Translations under genes and position numbers: made by a program
Origin: Leucobacter aridicollis
GTDB taxonomy: Bacteria > Actinomycetota > Actinomycetes > Actinomycetales > Microbacteriaceae
Reading direction: 5' to 3'
Length of the DNA: 64,000 nt
Assembly: GCF_013409595.1 (NCBI RefSeq)
Contig: NZ_JACCBD010000001.1
Span: 62,001-126,000 of the forward strand
Shown here: one piece after another, positions 8,640 to 17,127 of the stretch
How the letters are laid out: each line of letters starts with the position of its first letter
Numbering within the stretch: position 1 is the first letter of the stretch
The notes under the pieces: model-generated
What the model was told of the DNA's origin: nothing
Seen by the model: the letters and a program-made list of their open reading frames with translations, nothing else
Databases searched by the model: none

Positions 8640-9694
8640 TCGTGGCCTCGCTCGTTCGTCTCGGACTTCGGGGTTGGCTTCGCCGTCGTGTCGGTGTTCG
8701 CAGCCGGCTTCTTAGTAGCTGGCTTCTTCGCGGCCGGCTTCTTGTCGGCTGACGCCTTCGCGGTCGACTTCGTCGTTGGCTTTTTCGCTGCCGGTTTCTT
8801 GGTCGCCGGTTTCTTGGCAGCCGACTTCGCAGCATCCGGCTTCGAGGCATCCGCCTTCTTGGTCGCCGACTTCGGGGCTGCCGCCTTCGCGGCTGCCGCC
8901 TGCGTGGCGGGCTTTGTCGCGGCCGACGCCTTGGCGGCGGGCTTGTCTGCGCCCTGATCCTTCGTCGCGGGTGCCGCGGGCTTTGCGCGTGGCACGAAGC
9001 CACGGTGCAGCGCTACGATGCCGAGCGTGAGGTTGCGGTAGGCAACGCGTTCAAGGCCCGCCTCGCGGAGCCAGCGCGCGAGCTCCTCCTGCGCCGGCCA
9101 CTCCTCAATCGACTCGTTGAGGTATTTGTATGCTTCCGCGGCGTCGCGGTTGATGAGGCCTGCGACGCGCGGCAGCACGTGGCGGTTGTACTTCGTGTAC
9201 GCCCAGTTCACGGCCTCGGAGCTGGGCCGCGAGAACTCGGCGATCACGACGCGGCCGCCGGGCTTCACGACCCGGGCCATCTCCGCGAGCGCCTGCTTGG
9301 GATCGGAGACGTTGCGCAGACCGTACGAGATTGTCGCGGCGTCGAAGCTGTCGTCCTCGAAGGGAAGCTGCGTCGCGTCGGCCCAGACGAAATCGATCAG
9401 GTCGTTGCCCGCGTTCCGGCGGCGGCCCTCGGCGAGCATGCCCTCCGAGAAGTCTGCGGCGGTGACGTGTGCGCCGTGCGCGGCGAGCGCGGCCGACGAG
9501 GTGCCAGTACCAGCAGCGAGATCGAGGATTCGCATGCCCTTGCGCGGTCCGATGGCCCGCGTGGTGGCAATCCGCCAGAGGCGCGAATTGCCGGCGGAGA
9601 GCACATCGTTCAGGAGGTCGTACTTGGGCGAGACCTCGTCGAACATGGCGGACACATCCGTCCCATGCTTGGTTGTGGTGTCTGGTCGAGTCAC
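8636..9694 (-). CDS. menG: Demethylmenaquinone methyltransferase with Lys/Ala/Pro-rich tail
   Basis: UbiE/MenG-type SAM methyltransferase for the last step of menaquinone synthesis. From the GTG at 9694 it has 352 residues. The family start (MFDEVSPKYDLLND, 17-30), SAM motif LDLAAGTGTSS (58-68) and the ISYGLRNV motif (122-129) are intact within the usual 233-residue core. Residues about 237-352 form an unusual extra tail of Lys/Ala/Pro/Thr repeats such as KKPATKKPAAKKP, with almost no acidic residues, resembling histone H1-like domains. A longer reading frame upstream of 9694 overlaps the divergent menF promoter and is rejected. It is followed by the coupled polyprenyl synthase gene. Confidence 0.95.
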   Translation of the reverse strand: MTRPDTTTKHGTDVSAMFDEVSPKYDLLNDVLSAGNSRLWRIATTRAIGPRKGMRILDLAAGTGTSSAALAAHGAHVTAADFSEGMLAEGRRRNAGNDLIDFVWADATQLPFEDDSFDAATISYGLRNVSDPKQALAEMARVVKPGGRVVIAEFSRPSSEAVNWAYTKYNRHVLPRVAGLINRDAAEAYKYLNESIEEWPAQEELARWLREAGLERVAYRNLTLGIVALHRGFVPRAKPAAPATKDQGADKPAAKASAATKPATQAAAAKAAAPKSATKKADASKPDAAKSAAKKPATKKPAAKKPTTKSTAKASADKKPAAKKPATKKPAANTDTTAKPTPKSETNERGHE

Positions 9695-9755
9695 CGTTCC
9701 ATCGTAGCCGGTTGTACCTCTGTGGATGCTTGCAGACGGTGGCGAGTAGATTGGC

Positions 9756-11189
9756 ATGGTGATGACCGAAGTAACCGTCAGCCCGGCGGCGACAGTTCCA
9801 CAGCTCTCTGCGGTGACGAGAGTGCTGAACGAATTGCCAGATCTGCTCGCTTTTGCGGACCCGGAATCGCCCCTGTATTGGAACCGTGGCGACCGCGGTT
9901 GCGTCGGCGTCGGCGAGGTCCTGCGGCTAAGTTTCGCGGGCGCCGACCGGTTTGTTGCGGCGTCGCGTGCCTGGCGAGAGATCGCCGCAGCGGCCTCGAT
10001 CGACGATCCTGTGGGGATGCCGGGCTCCGGGCTCGTGGCGTTCGGCACGTTCGCGTTCGCCGACGAAAGCCAGGCTGAGAGTGTGCTCATAGTTCCTCGA
10101 CTGCTGATTCATCGGCATCGGGGAACCGCCTGGGTTACCGAGGTGACGGTGACGGGTGGCCCGTCGGGGGCGCCAGCAGCCGGCGCCGCCGCGCTCGCCG
10201 CCGGCCCCGACTTCGGCAGCGCCCCACAGCTTGCCTCCGCTCGCAGCGCTGCCGACGTGCTCCCGGCCCAGCGCGTGCTCGACGCGACGGCCTGGGCAGG
10301 CGTCGAGTTTCGGCCCGCCGACGTCAGCGACGGGCCGGGCGCCCGGGGCGGGAGCGCGATCGAGGCCTACCTCGCCGGCGTCCGCGAGGCGACCGACAGG
10401 GTCGTCGCCGGGGAGCTCGAGAAGGTCGTACTCTCGCGCCAGATCGCGGGCGACCTTCGCGCCGGCCAGGACCTGCGGATCCCGCTGCTCCGCCTCAGCG
10501 AGCGCTACCTCGACTGCTGGACGTTCGCCGTCGACAACCTCATCGGCGCGAGCCCCGAGACGCTGGTCCGCTCGACGAGCGGGGCGGTCTCGGCGCGGGT
10601 GCTCGCCGGCACCCGCGGGAGGCACTCGGAGGATCCCGTCCGCGACCGCGCCGCCCGCGACGAGCTGCTCCGTTCCGCCAAGGAGCAGCACGAGCACGAC
10701 TTTGCGGTACAGAGCGTGGTGTCGGCGCTCGCCCCGCACGTGAGCGAGCTGCGTACGAGCGACGCCCCGTTCGCGCTGCAGCTGCCGAACGTCTGGCATC
10801 TGGCCACGGACCTCGGAGCGGCGCTCGGCGCAGAGGCGACCGCGCTCGAGCTCGTCGACGCGCTCCATCCGACCGCTGCGGTCGCCGGCACGCCGACGGC
10901 CGACGCCGTCGCGATGATTGCGGAGCTCGAGCCCTTCGACCGCGGCCGATACTCGGGCGCCGTGGGCTGGATCGACGCGGCCGGAGATGGCGAGTGGGTC
11001 ATCGCGCTGCGCTGTGCGCAGGTTGAAGGGGTCGGGGCGCCAGCTGCCGAGGGCGCCACTGCGGCTCCCGCGCGCTTGGTCGTCGCGACGGCCGGCGGCG
11101 GCATCGTCGAGGGATCGGACCCGCAGCACGAGCTCGGCGAGACGGTCTCGAAGTTCCGGCCGATCACGGAGGCCTTCGGCGCGGTGTGA
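9756..11189 (+). CDS. menF: Isochorismate synthase
   Basis: Chorismate-utilising enzyme that makes isochorismate, the first committed step of menaquinone synthesis. 477 residues; the chorismate-binding domain fills the C-terminal half, with EKVVLSRQI, VLAGTRGR and the closing segment ELEPFDRGRYSGAVGW typical of isochorismate synthases. The start region reads ATG GTG ATG at 9756-9764. A TAGATT box at 9747-9752 puts the likely transcription start at the GTG or second ATG, so the mRNA is probably leaderless. It is divergent from menG; menD is 2.7 kb downstream on the other strand. Confidence 0.92.
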   Translation: MVMTEVTVSPAATVPQLSAVTRVLNELPDLLAFADPESPLYWNRGDRGCVGVGEVLRLSFAGADRFVAASRAWREIAAAASIDDPVGMPGSGLVAFGTFAFADESQAESVLIVPRLLIHRHRGTAWVTEVTVTGGPSGAPAAGAAALAAGPDFGSAPQLASARSAADVLPAQRVLDATAWAGVEFRPADVSDGPGARGGSAIEAYLAGVREATDRVVAGELEKVVLSRQIAGDLRAGQDLRIPLLRLSERYLDCWTFAVDNLIGASPETLVRSTSGAVSARVLAGTRGRHSEDPVRDRAARDELLRSAKEQHEHDFAVQSVVSALAPHVSELRTSDAPFALQLPNVWHLATDLGAALGAEATALELVDALHPTAAVAGTPTADAVAMIAELEPFDRGRYSGAVGWIDAAGDGEWVIALRCAQVEGVGAPAAEGATAAPARLVVATAGGGIVEGSDPQHELGETVSKFRPITEAFGAV

Positions 11190-11289
11190 TGCGTCGCGCG
11201 TGCCCGCGACCTAGCAGCCCCTCCTGCGTGACATGTGTGGCCCAATGTCCTAGCCTGGCAGGACGCCCGGAACGCTGAATGGAGAGTTC

Positions 11290-12855
11290 ATGGATACGCC
11301 GAACACTACGCACGCAAACACCGACTCTACGCCGTGGGTCCGACCAGACGGCCCCGAGGCGGAGGCCGTAGAGCGGGCTCGGCGGACGACGGGCGCTAGC
11401 CAGGTCGTCTCGCTCGTGGCCGAGCCCGTCACGCTCGACATCGCGGGCACGGCGGCTCGCACCTGGGGCTATCGAGGCGAGCGGCGGCCCATCATCCGGG
11501 CACGGCCAGGCGACGAGCTCGTCCTTCGCCTGCAGAACCTGCTCCCGGAGCCGACGAGCCTTCACTGGCACGGGCTCGCGCTTCGCAACGACGCCGATGG
11601 CGCCCCGCCAGTCGCGGGTGCCGGGGTCGCTCCCGGGCAGGCGCTCGAGAGTTCCTTCATCGTCCCGCACGCAGGCACCCATTGGTTCCATTCGCACAGC
11701 GGTCTCCAGTCGGATCGCGGGCTCTTCGGGACGCTGATCGTTGACGACCCCGAGGATCGCGGCGCGATCGACGCCGAGTGGATCCTCGTGCTCGACGACT
11801 GGCTCGACGGCCTCGGAGCGACCCCTGACGACGTCTTCGCGGAGTTCAGCGCGGGGATGTCGGGTCACGGCGATCACGGGGCCGGGCATGGAGCGGAGCA
11901 CGGGACAGAGCATGGCGCGGGCCACGGCGAACACGCGGCTGGCCACGGCGGGCACGCGGCCAGCCAGGGCGAACACGGCGCGGAGCACGGCGACGGTCAG
12001 GCGGCCCCGATGCGCGACGGCTTCATGCTGATGGGCACGTACTCAGACGAGCTCGGGGAAGACACGGGCGACGTGTTCTACCCGGAATACCTCATCAATG
12101 ACAGGCCGGCCGCCGATCCCGCCGTGTTCGCCGGTAAGCCAGGTGACCGCGTTCGCCTCCGAGTCGTGAACGCCGGCGGCGACACCGCTTTCCGGCTCGC
12201 CATCGGAGGGCACCGGCTCACCGTTACCCACAGCGACGGCTACCCGGTGCAGCCGCGGGAGACGGGAAGCGTGCTGATCGGCATGGGCGAGCGGGTCGAC
12301 CTGCTCGTCACGCTCGGCGACGGCGCATTCCCGATTGTCGCCGAGGCCGAGGGCAAGGGTGCACGCGGCTTCGCGGTGCTCCGAACGGCGGCCGGTCAGG
12401 CTCCGGCGGCCGACGCGGCAGTGCCCGAACTGCATGAGGCGCTCGCCCTCGACAGACTGCTGGCAGCCCCAAGCGCTGCGCTGCCCGAGCGCCAGGTCGA
12501 CCGCGAGGTCGAGTTCGCGTTCACCGGGAGCATGGCGGCGTACGACTGGGGCGTGAACGGGCGCCGGTTCGACGAGGAGAACCCGCTCGCCGATGCAATG
12601 GCGGTGCGCTCGGGGGAGCGGGTACGGCTGCTCCTGCACAACGACACGACGATGTGGCACCCCTTCCACATTCACGGCCACACCGGCCAACTCGGCCGGG
12701 GAGGTGCCAGAAAGGACACCGTTGTCGTGCGGCCCGGCCAGCGCCTGACGCTCGACTTTGACGCCGACAACCCCGGGCTGTGGCCCGCGCACTGCCACAA
12801 CGCGTACCACATGGCCGCCGGCATGATGGCGGTCATCGGCTACCGCACGCGCTAA
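11290..12855 (+). CDS. Multicopper oxidase with His-rich insert
   Basis: Copper oxidase of the laccase/CueO type. All four copper-ligand motifs are present: HWH at 92-94, HSH at 134-136, HPFHIHGH at about 457-464 and HCHNAYHMAAGMM from about 501. No N-terminal signal peptide or Tat motif is visible, so it may be cytoplasmic or exported another way. Residues 193-233 form a Gly/His/Glu/Ala repeat with 11 histidines, a likely metal-binding loop between the first and second cupredoxin domains. An SD (GGAGAG) precedes the ATG and TAGCCT near 11250 could be its -10. The gene stands alone. Copper tolerance is inferred from the family. Confidence 0.92.
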   Translation: MDTPNTTHANTDSTPWVRPDGPEAEAVERARRTTGASQVVSLVAEPVTLDIAGTAARTWGYRGERRPIIRARPGDELVLRLQNLLPEPTSLHWHGLALRNDADGAPPVAGAGVAPGQALESSFIVPHAGTHWFHSHSGLQSDRGLFGTLIVDDPEDRGAIDAEWILVLDDWLDGLGATPDDVFAEFSAGMSGHGDHGAGHGAEHGTEHGAGHGEHAAGHGGHAASQGEHGAEHGDGQAAPMRDGFMLMGTYSDELGEDTGDVFYPEYLINDRPAADPAVFAGKPGDRVRLRVVNAGGDTAFRLAIGGHRLTVTHSDGYPVQPRETGSVLIGMGERVDLLVTLGDGAFPIVAEAEGKGARGFAVLRTAAGQAPAADAAVPELHEALALDRLLAAPSAALPERQVDREVEFAFTGSMAAYDWGVNGRRFDEENPLADAMAVRSGERVRLLLHNDTTMWHPFHIHGHTGQLGRGGARKDTVVVRPGQRLTLDFDADNPGLWPAHCHNAYHMAAGMMAVIGYRTR

Positions 12856-12921
12856 CGCGGCGGCTCGGGGGCAGCTCCGCGGCGGCTCGGCGCAGCGAGC
12901 GCCGCGGCGCTTGGCCAGCCG

Positions 12922-13791
12922 CTACGGCCAGCGCAGGTCGGCCGTCGCCGCGAGACGCGCTTGCTCCGCGGCAACGTCGAAGTCGGCGTCCGGCCACTGT
13001 GGGTCGATCCCCTGTAACGCCTGGATGACGAGCCGCTGCACGGCGACGCGGGCGTACCACTTGGCGTTGGCGGGCACGACGTACCACGGAGCGTCCGGAG
13101 TGCTCGTGCGCTCGATGGCGATTTGGAAGGCGTCCATGTATTCCGGCCAGAGCTGCCGCTCGTCGACGTCGCCCGGGTTGTACTTCCAGTGCTTCGCCGG
13201 GTCGGCGAGCCTGTCGCTGAGCCGCTGTGCCTGTTCCTCGGGTGAGACGTGCAGCATGATCTTCACGATCCGCACCCCGTCGGCGGCGAGCCCGCGCTCG
13301 AACTCGGTGATCGCCCCGTAGCGTCGTTCGATCTCCTCCGCGGATGCGAACTCGCGCACCCGCTGGATGAGTACGTCCTCGTAGTGGGAGCGGTCGAACA
13401 GGCCGATGACGCCGGGCCCAGGCACGCGCGGCGCGATGCGCCAGAGAAAGTCGTGTGCGCGCTCCTCCTCGGTGGGGGATTTGAACGCGGTGAGCTGCAG
13501 GCCGTGCGGTTCGAGCTGCGCGAAGACGTGGTTCACGATGCCGCCCTTGCCGGCTGCGTCCATCGCTTGCAGCACGACCAGCACGCGCTCTGGGGCGCCA
13601 GCCCGGCTCTGCGCGAAGAGCCGTTCCTGCAGTTCCCGGAGTTCTTGCGCCGAGGCGGCGAGCTCGGCCTGGCCGCCCTTCTTGTTGGCCGTCGTGCCGG
13701 GCGTCGAGGACGGGTCTACGGCGCTCAGGTCGAACGTCTCGTCGACGCGCAGCAGCTCCGCAACGTCGCCCTGCCAAAACTCACTTGCCAT
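12922..13791 (-). CDS. Polyphosphate kinase 2 family phosphotransferase
   Basis: PPK2-type P-loop enzyme that moves phosphate between polyphosphate and a nucleotide or nucleoside monophosphate. Walker A MDAAGKGG is at residues 77-84 and the lid/Walker B region LFDRSHYEDV at 131-140. The HWKYNPGDVDER segment is typical of the PPK2 polyphosphate:AMP phosphotransferase group. At 289 residues it is a single-domain member. GGGGG lies upstream of the ATG as a possible SD. Its stop faces the multicopper oxidase. AMP or ADP as acceptor cannot be decided here. Confidence 0.92.
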   Translation of the reverse strand: MASEFWQGDVAELLRVDETFDLSAVDPSSTPGTTANKKGGQAELAASAQELRELQERLFAQSRAGAPERVLVVLQAMDAAGKGGIVNHVFAQLEPHGLQLTAFKSPTEEERAHDFLWRIAPRVPGPGVIGLFDRSHYEDVLIQRVREFASAEEIERRYGAITEFERGLAADGVRIVKIMLHVSPEEQAQRLSDRLADPAKHWKYNPGDVDERQLWPEYMDAFQIAIERTSTPDAPWYVVPANAKWYARVAVQRLVIQALQGIDPQWPDADFDVAAEQARLAATADLRWP

Positions 13792-13908
13792 GTCGCCCCC
13801 AGGGTCCGTCGCACGTGGCGGCGGCCACTGCGGTCGCTGCCGTAGTGCAACTGTAGGGCCTCGACCCGCGGCCGCACCAGAGGCGCCGCGCCTCCGGCCC
13901 CGGCCGAC

Positions 13909-15735
13909 TCAGGCGAGCGGTGCCTCGACGAGTGTCGGTCCCGTGACGGGCGTCGTGAGCAGGCGCTCGAGGTCGCCACGCGTCTCAACGCGCGCGTACT
14001 CCCAGCCGTAGGCCTCGGCGAGCGCGCGCAGATCGGCCTTCCGCGGCGTACGCATCACGCGCTCGAAGTCTGGTGCCGGCGTGGTGCCTGCGACCTCGAG
14101 GCCGTCGAAGATCGTTCCGCCGCCGTCGTTGCCGACGATCAGTTGGATTCGTGGCCGCAGCTCGGGTGCCTCGGGCAGGAGCAGTGAGCCGGCGTCGTGC
14201 AGCATCGCGAGGTCGCCGATGATCACGCGGGTCGTGCCGGCGGAGCGCGCGGGATCCGGATCCGTCTGGCTCGCCACCGCGATGCCGTGTGCGGTCGCGA
14301 CGGTGCCGTCGATGCCGGCCAACCCGCGGTTCGCGTGCACCGCGAGCTTGCGGGCGGGGGCGAGGCCGTCGAGCACGCGCACGAGCCTGGACGCGGCGAT
14401 GACGAGGCGGTCGTGAGGCCACGTCGCGCGCCACACGCTCTCGACGAGGAGTTCGCGTGTGATCGGCTCCTTCTTGACGGCGACTTCGGCGCGCGCGTAG
14501 GCGTTGCGCTCCTTGTAGCCGGTTTCGCGGGCGGCCTCGAGGTCTGGCTCGTGCACGGTGCTGCGCGCCTGCTGGAGGGCACGGTCCGCGGTCACCCAGG
14601 CTCCCAGCCAGCGTCGGTGCGCGCGCGGGTCATGGTCGGCGCTGACGGTCGCGGTGGGCGTGACGCGCACGCCCGGCGCTGGGGCGTAGTGGTCGCCGGT
14701 GTGCGGGTCGACGACGATCACCTCGACGTCGTCGCGCTTCAACAGCGCGGGGATCTGCCGCGTGAGCGTCGGGTGGCCGAACACGACGGCGCGCTCAACG
14801 AGCCCGCCGATCTCGGGGTCGTCGATGAGCGTCGCGTAGGCGGTGATCGCCTCGCGACCGAAGCGGGAACCGCTCACGACCTCGGCGAGGAGCGGCAGCC
14901 CGGCGGCGCGCGCAAACTCCTCGGCGGTGTCGCCCGCTCCGGCGCCGGCGATCACCACGGTGAGCGCGTCATCGTCGTGGACGTACCCGCTCGTGGTCGC
15001 CGGGTCAGGATCGGGGAGCCCCGCTCGAGGCGCACCCGCGGCCTCGCCCCCCGCACGGGTGCCGGGCGCCTCCAGGAGCGCCGCGCGCGCATCGGCACCC
15101 TCGGCGCCTGCGGCGGTGAACCCGGCGGCGATCATCTGCTCGAACCCGGCTGTGCCGGAGAGCGGCTCGACGAACTGCAGGTTGAGCTGGACGGGCCCCG
15201 CGGGCGCGTCGTTGCGGGACCCGACTGCGGCGCTCAGTGCGCGCGCCGCGAGCCGATCAGGATCGGTGTTCGGGCTCCGCCCAAACTCACCCTCGGGTCC
15301 GAACTCCGGCGGTTCGACGTCGAGCGACAACCTCGCCGCGGCCCCGAACATGTCGAGCTGTGAGGTCGTCTGATTGCTGCGGGTGCCGCGCATCGTCGCG
15401 GGCCGGTCGGCGGTGAGCGCGATGAACGGGACGCGGCCCTCGTGCGCCTCGTACGCCGCGGGGGCGAGGTTCGCGACCGCGGTGCCGCTCGTCACGATCA
15501 CGGGCGCCGGGAGCCCGGTCTCACGGGCGAGCCCGAGTGCGAAGAACGCTGCGGACCGCTCGTCGACACGCACGTGCAGCCGGATTGCGCCGGCGGACTC
15601 CGCCGCGGCCGCCGCGAGCGCGAGCGCTTGAGAGCGCGAGCCCGGGCAGACGACGACGTCCGAGACGCCGCGGCGAATGAGCCCCGCGAGGAGCTCAACG
15701 GCAAAGATCGAGGCGGGGGCTGGCCCGGTCATCAC
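13909..15735 (-). CDS. menD: 2-succinyl-5-enolpyruvyl-6-hydroxy-3-cyclohexene-1-carboxylate synthase
   Basis: ThDP-dependent enzyme that joins isochorismate and 2-oxoglutarate in menaquinone synthesis. 608 residues. The N-terminal half shows the family segments VVCPGSRSQALALA, DERSAAFFALGLA and ADRPATMRGTRSNQTT, and the C-terminal half the ThDP domain with GDLAMLHDAG and VGNDGGGTIFD. The ATG overlaps the stop of the upstream PLDc_N gene by 4 bp (15732-15735), so the pair is coupled. It supplies the step after MenF. MenC, MenE, MenB and MenA are not in the window. Confidence 0.95.
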   Translation of the reverse strand: MMTGPAPASIFAVELLAGLIRRGVSDVVVCPGSRSQALALAAAAAESAGAIRLHVRVDERSAAFFALGLARETGLPAPVIVTSGTAVANLAPAAYEAHEGRVPFIALTADRPATMRGTRSNQTTSQLDMFGAAARLSLDVEPPEFGPEGEFGRSPNTDPDRLAARALSAAVGSRNDAPAGPVQLNLQFVEPLSGTAGFEQMIAAGFTAAGAEGADARAALLEAPGTRAGGEAAGAPRAGLPDPDPATTSGYVHDDDALTVVIAGAGAGDTAEEFARAAGLPLLAEVVSGSRFGREAITAYATLIDDPEIGGLVERAVVFGHPTLTRQIPALLKRDDVEVIVVDPHTGDHYAPAPGVRVTPTATVSADHDPRAHRRWLGAWVTADRALQQARSTVHEPDLEAARETGYKERNAYARAEVAVKKEPITRELLVESVWRATWPHDRLVIAASRLVRVLDGLAPARKLAVHANRGLAGIDGTVATAHGIAVASQTDPDPARSAGTTRVIIGDLAMLHDAGSLLLPEAPELRPRIQLIVGNDGGGTIFDGLEVAGTTPAPDFERVMRTPRKADLRALAEAYGWEYARVETRGDLERLLTTPVTGPTLVEAPLA

Positions 15736-16118
15736 CGGGTCTTGTCCTGGTCCTTGTCCTCGCCGGGCTGGCCGCCGCGCGGCTCCTCGCCGGGGAAGGT
15801 TTCGTTGTCGAGTTCCTTGAGGCGAGCCTCGAGATCGCGCAGCGAGTCGCGCTCAGCGTCGGAGAGCTGCCGGCCGGTGAAGCGCGGGTCGTCGTCGGGC
15901 GCAACCCGGTGCTGCGAGCCTGATCCGCTCGCGGGGCTGCCCTTGCCGATCATGAGCCAGAGCACCGCGCCGATGACAGGCAGCAGCACGATGATGACGA
16001 TCCACACAGGCTTGCTGACGCCGCGGGCGCGGGAGTGGTCAGTCATCGCGGCGTCGACCAGTGAATACAGGGTGAACGCGACGGCGATGACGGCACCGAT
16101 AATGATGAACCTGACCAT
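15732..16118 (-). CDS. PLDc_N-domain small membrane protein
   Basis: 128-residue protein with two N-terminal transmembrane segments (about 1-25 and 35-58) of the phospholipase D nuclease N-terminal (PLDc_N) type, including KPVWIVIIVLLPVIGAVLW, then a charged acidic/basic tail. No catalytic HKD motif is present. Such proteins are common short membrane proteins of unknown function in actinobacteria. The ATG is preceded by TAACAT with a 6-bp gap (16125-16130), indicating a leaderless mRNA that continues into menD through a 4-bp overlap. Confidence 0.85.
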   Translation of the reverse strand: MVRFIIIGAVIAVAFTLYSLVDAAMTDHSRARGVSKPVWIVIIVLLPVIGAVLWLMIGKGSPASGSGSQHRVAPDDDPRFTGRQLSDAERDSLRDLEARLKELDNETFPGEEPRGGQPGEDKDQDKTR

Positions 16119-16190
16119 GCCCTCATGTTACCCGGCGAGCCTCCGGGAGTGGGGTGAGAGCGCTCAGTCTGCGCGGGTAGACTCGGCGCT

Positions 16191-16484
16191 GTGAGTGAAC
16201 AACGCAAAGCCTGGACCACCTACATTGTGTTGCGCCTGCTGTTTTTCGCGGTGCCCTTCGCCGCGCTGTACGCGCTGGGACTGGCGCTCGGCTTCACCAT
16301 GATGGTCTCAGGCATTGTCGCGGCGGTGCTTGCGGCACTCATCGGCGTCTCGCTCTCGATCCTGCTGCTCTCGAAGCCCCGCGAGGAAGCGTCGGAGAGT
16401 ATTTACGCATGGCGCAACCGCGACCGCACGGCTGACGACGTCGCGGAGGACGCGGCGATCGACGGCGAGGTCGACGCCAAGTAG
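16191..16484 (+). CDS. DUF4229-type small membrane protein
   Basis: 97-residue protein with two membrane helices (about 10-32 and 36-60) and an acidic C-terminus, matching the actinobacterial DUF4229 family of unknown function. In other actinobacteria this gene often sits near men genes, as here, divergent from the PLDc_N-menD pair. The GTG start follows a TAGACT -10 box (16178-16183) by 7 bp, so the transcript is probably leaderless. Confidence 0.8.
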   Translation: MSEQRKAWTTYIVLRLLFFAVPFAALYALGLALGFTMMVSGIVAAVLAALIGVSLSILLLSKPREEASESIYAWRNRDRTADDVAEDAAIDGEVDAK

Positions 16485-16517
16485 GCGTATCCGGGCCCGC
16501 CGCCCGGTCGAGGGCGG

Positions 16518-16880
16518 CTAACCGGCGCTCGACGTGCCAGTTGCGCCCATCGGGTTGTCGTCCGAACCTGCCTCGCTGCCCTGCTCGCGCGCCCGCTGCT
16601 CGCGAATGAAGTCGCGGGCGGTGTACTGGCGGGTTCGCTGCCCGAAGTCCCGCGCGGTGAGGCCGCTGATGAGCGACCCCGCGTCGATCTCGAGCACCGT
16701 CGCGAGTCGGACGAGTGTCTCGGCCGACGGGCTCTGCGCTCCGCGCTCGATTTTGCCGACGCTCGTGAGGCTCAGTTCCGCGAGGTGGCTGAGGTCGTCC
16801 ATTGAGATTCCAAGTGCCAGCCGCGCATCGCGGATGCGGGCTCCGATGACCTGAGCTGCTGGAGAGTGGAAACGGGGCAC
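16518..16880 (-). CDS. XRE-family helix-turn-helix regulator
   Basis: 120-residue DNA-binding protein. Residues about 8-65 form a Cro/C1-type helix-turn-helix (ARLALGISMDDLSHLAELS... VGKIERGAQSPSAETLVRLA), followed by a hydrophilic tail with no sensor domain. Its stop faces the DUF4229 gene. A palindrome 66 bp upstream of its start is a candidate site for autoregulation. Target genes are unknown. Confidence 0.88.
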   Translation of the reverse strand: MPRFHSPAAQVIGARIRDARLALGISMDDLSHLAELSLTSVGKIERGAQSPSAETLVRLATVLEIDAGSLISGLTARDFGQRTRQYTARDFIREQRAREQGSEAGSDDNPMGATGTSSAG

Positions 16881-16945
16881 GCTACAAGGTTCTCGGGCTC
16901 GGGCGACAAGCGCCAGAAGCCAAACCCACCGGAGTCATGCCACCC

Positions 16946-16959
16946 GGTACAAAAGTACC
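16946..16959. promoter_or_regulatory. GGTAC-AAAA-GTACC palindrome
   Basis: A perfect 5-bp inverted repeat around AAAA, in the 247-bp divergent gap between the XRE regulator (minus) and the first glycosyltransferase (plus). Position and symmetry fit an operator for the adjacent regulator, but this is inference. No other feature is clear in the gap apart from an AAAGGA SD before 17128. Confidence 0.35.
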
Positions 16960-17127
16960 TATCCGGGGTGGGGGAGACGCGATCGATCCTGATCCGGATC
17001 CTGCGCGGGAGCTGTGCGCTTCCGCTCCGGGGCCGCTGTGACGGCGATCCTTGAGGGTCACGCGAGAGGCGCGGAATACACTTGAGTGGTTCGCCCACCC
17101 CTCTGCAGTTAAAGGACGACAGCACAC

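Noticed and set aside
9927..11129. Minus-strand frame opposite menF (400 codons)
   Set aside because: No domain; menF has full family motifs on the plus strand.
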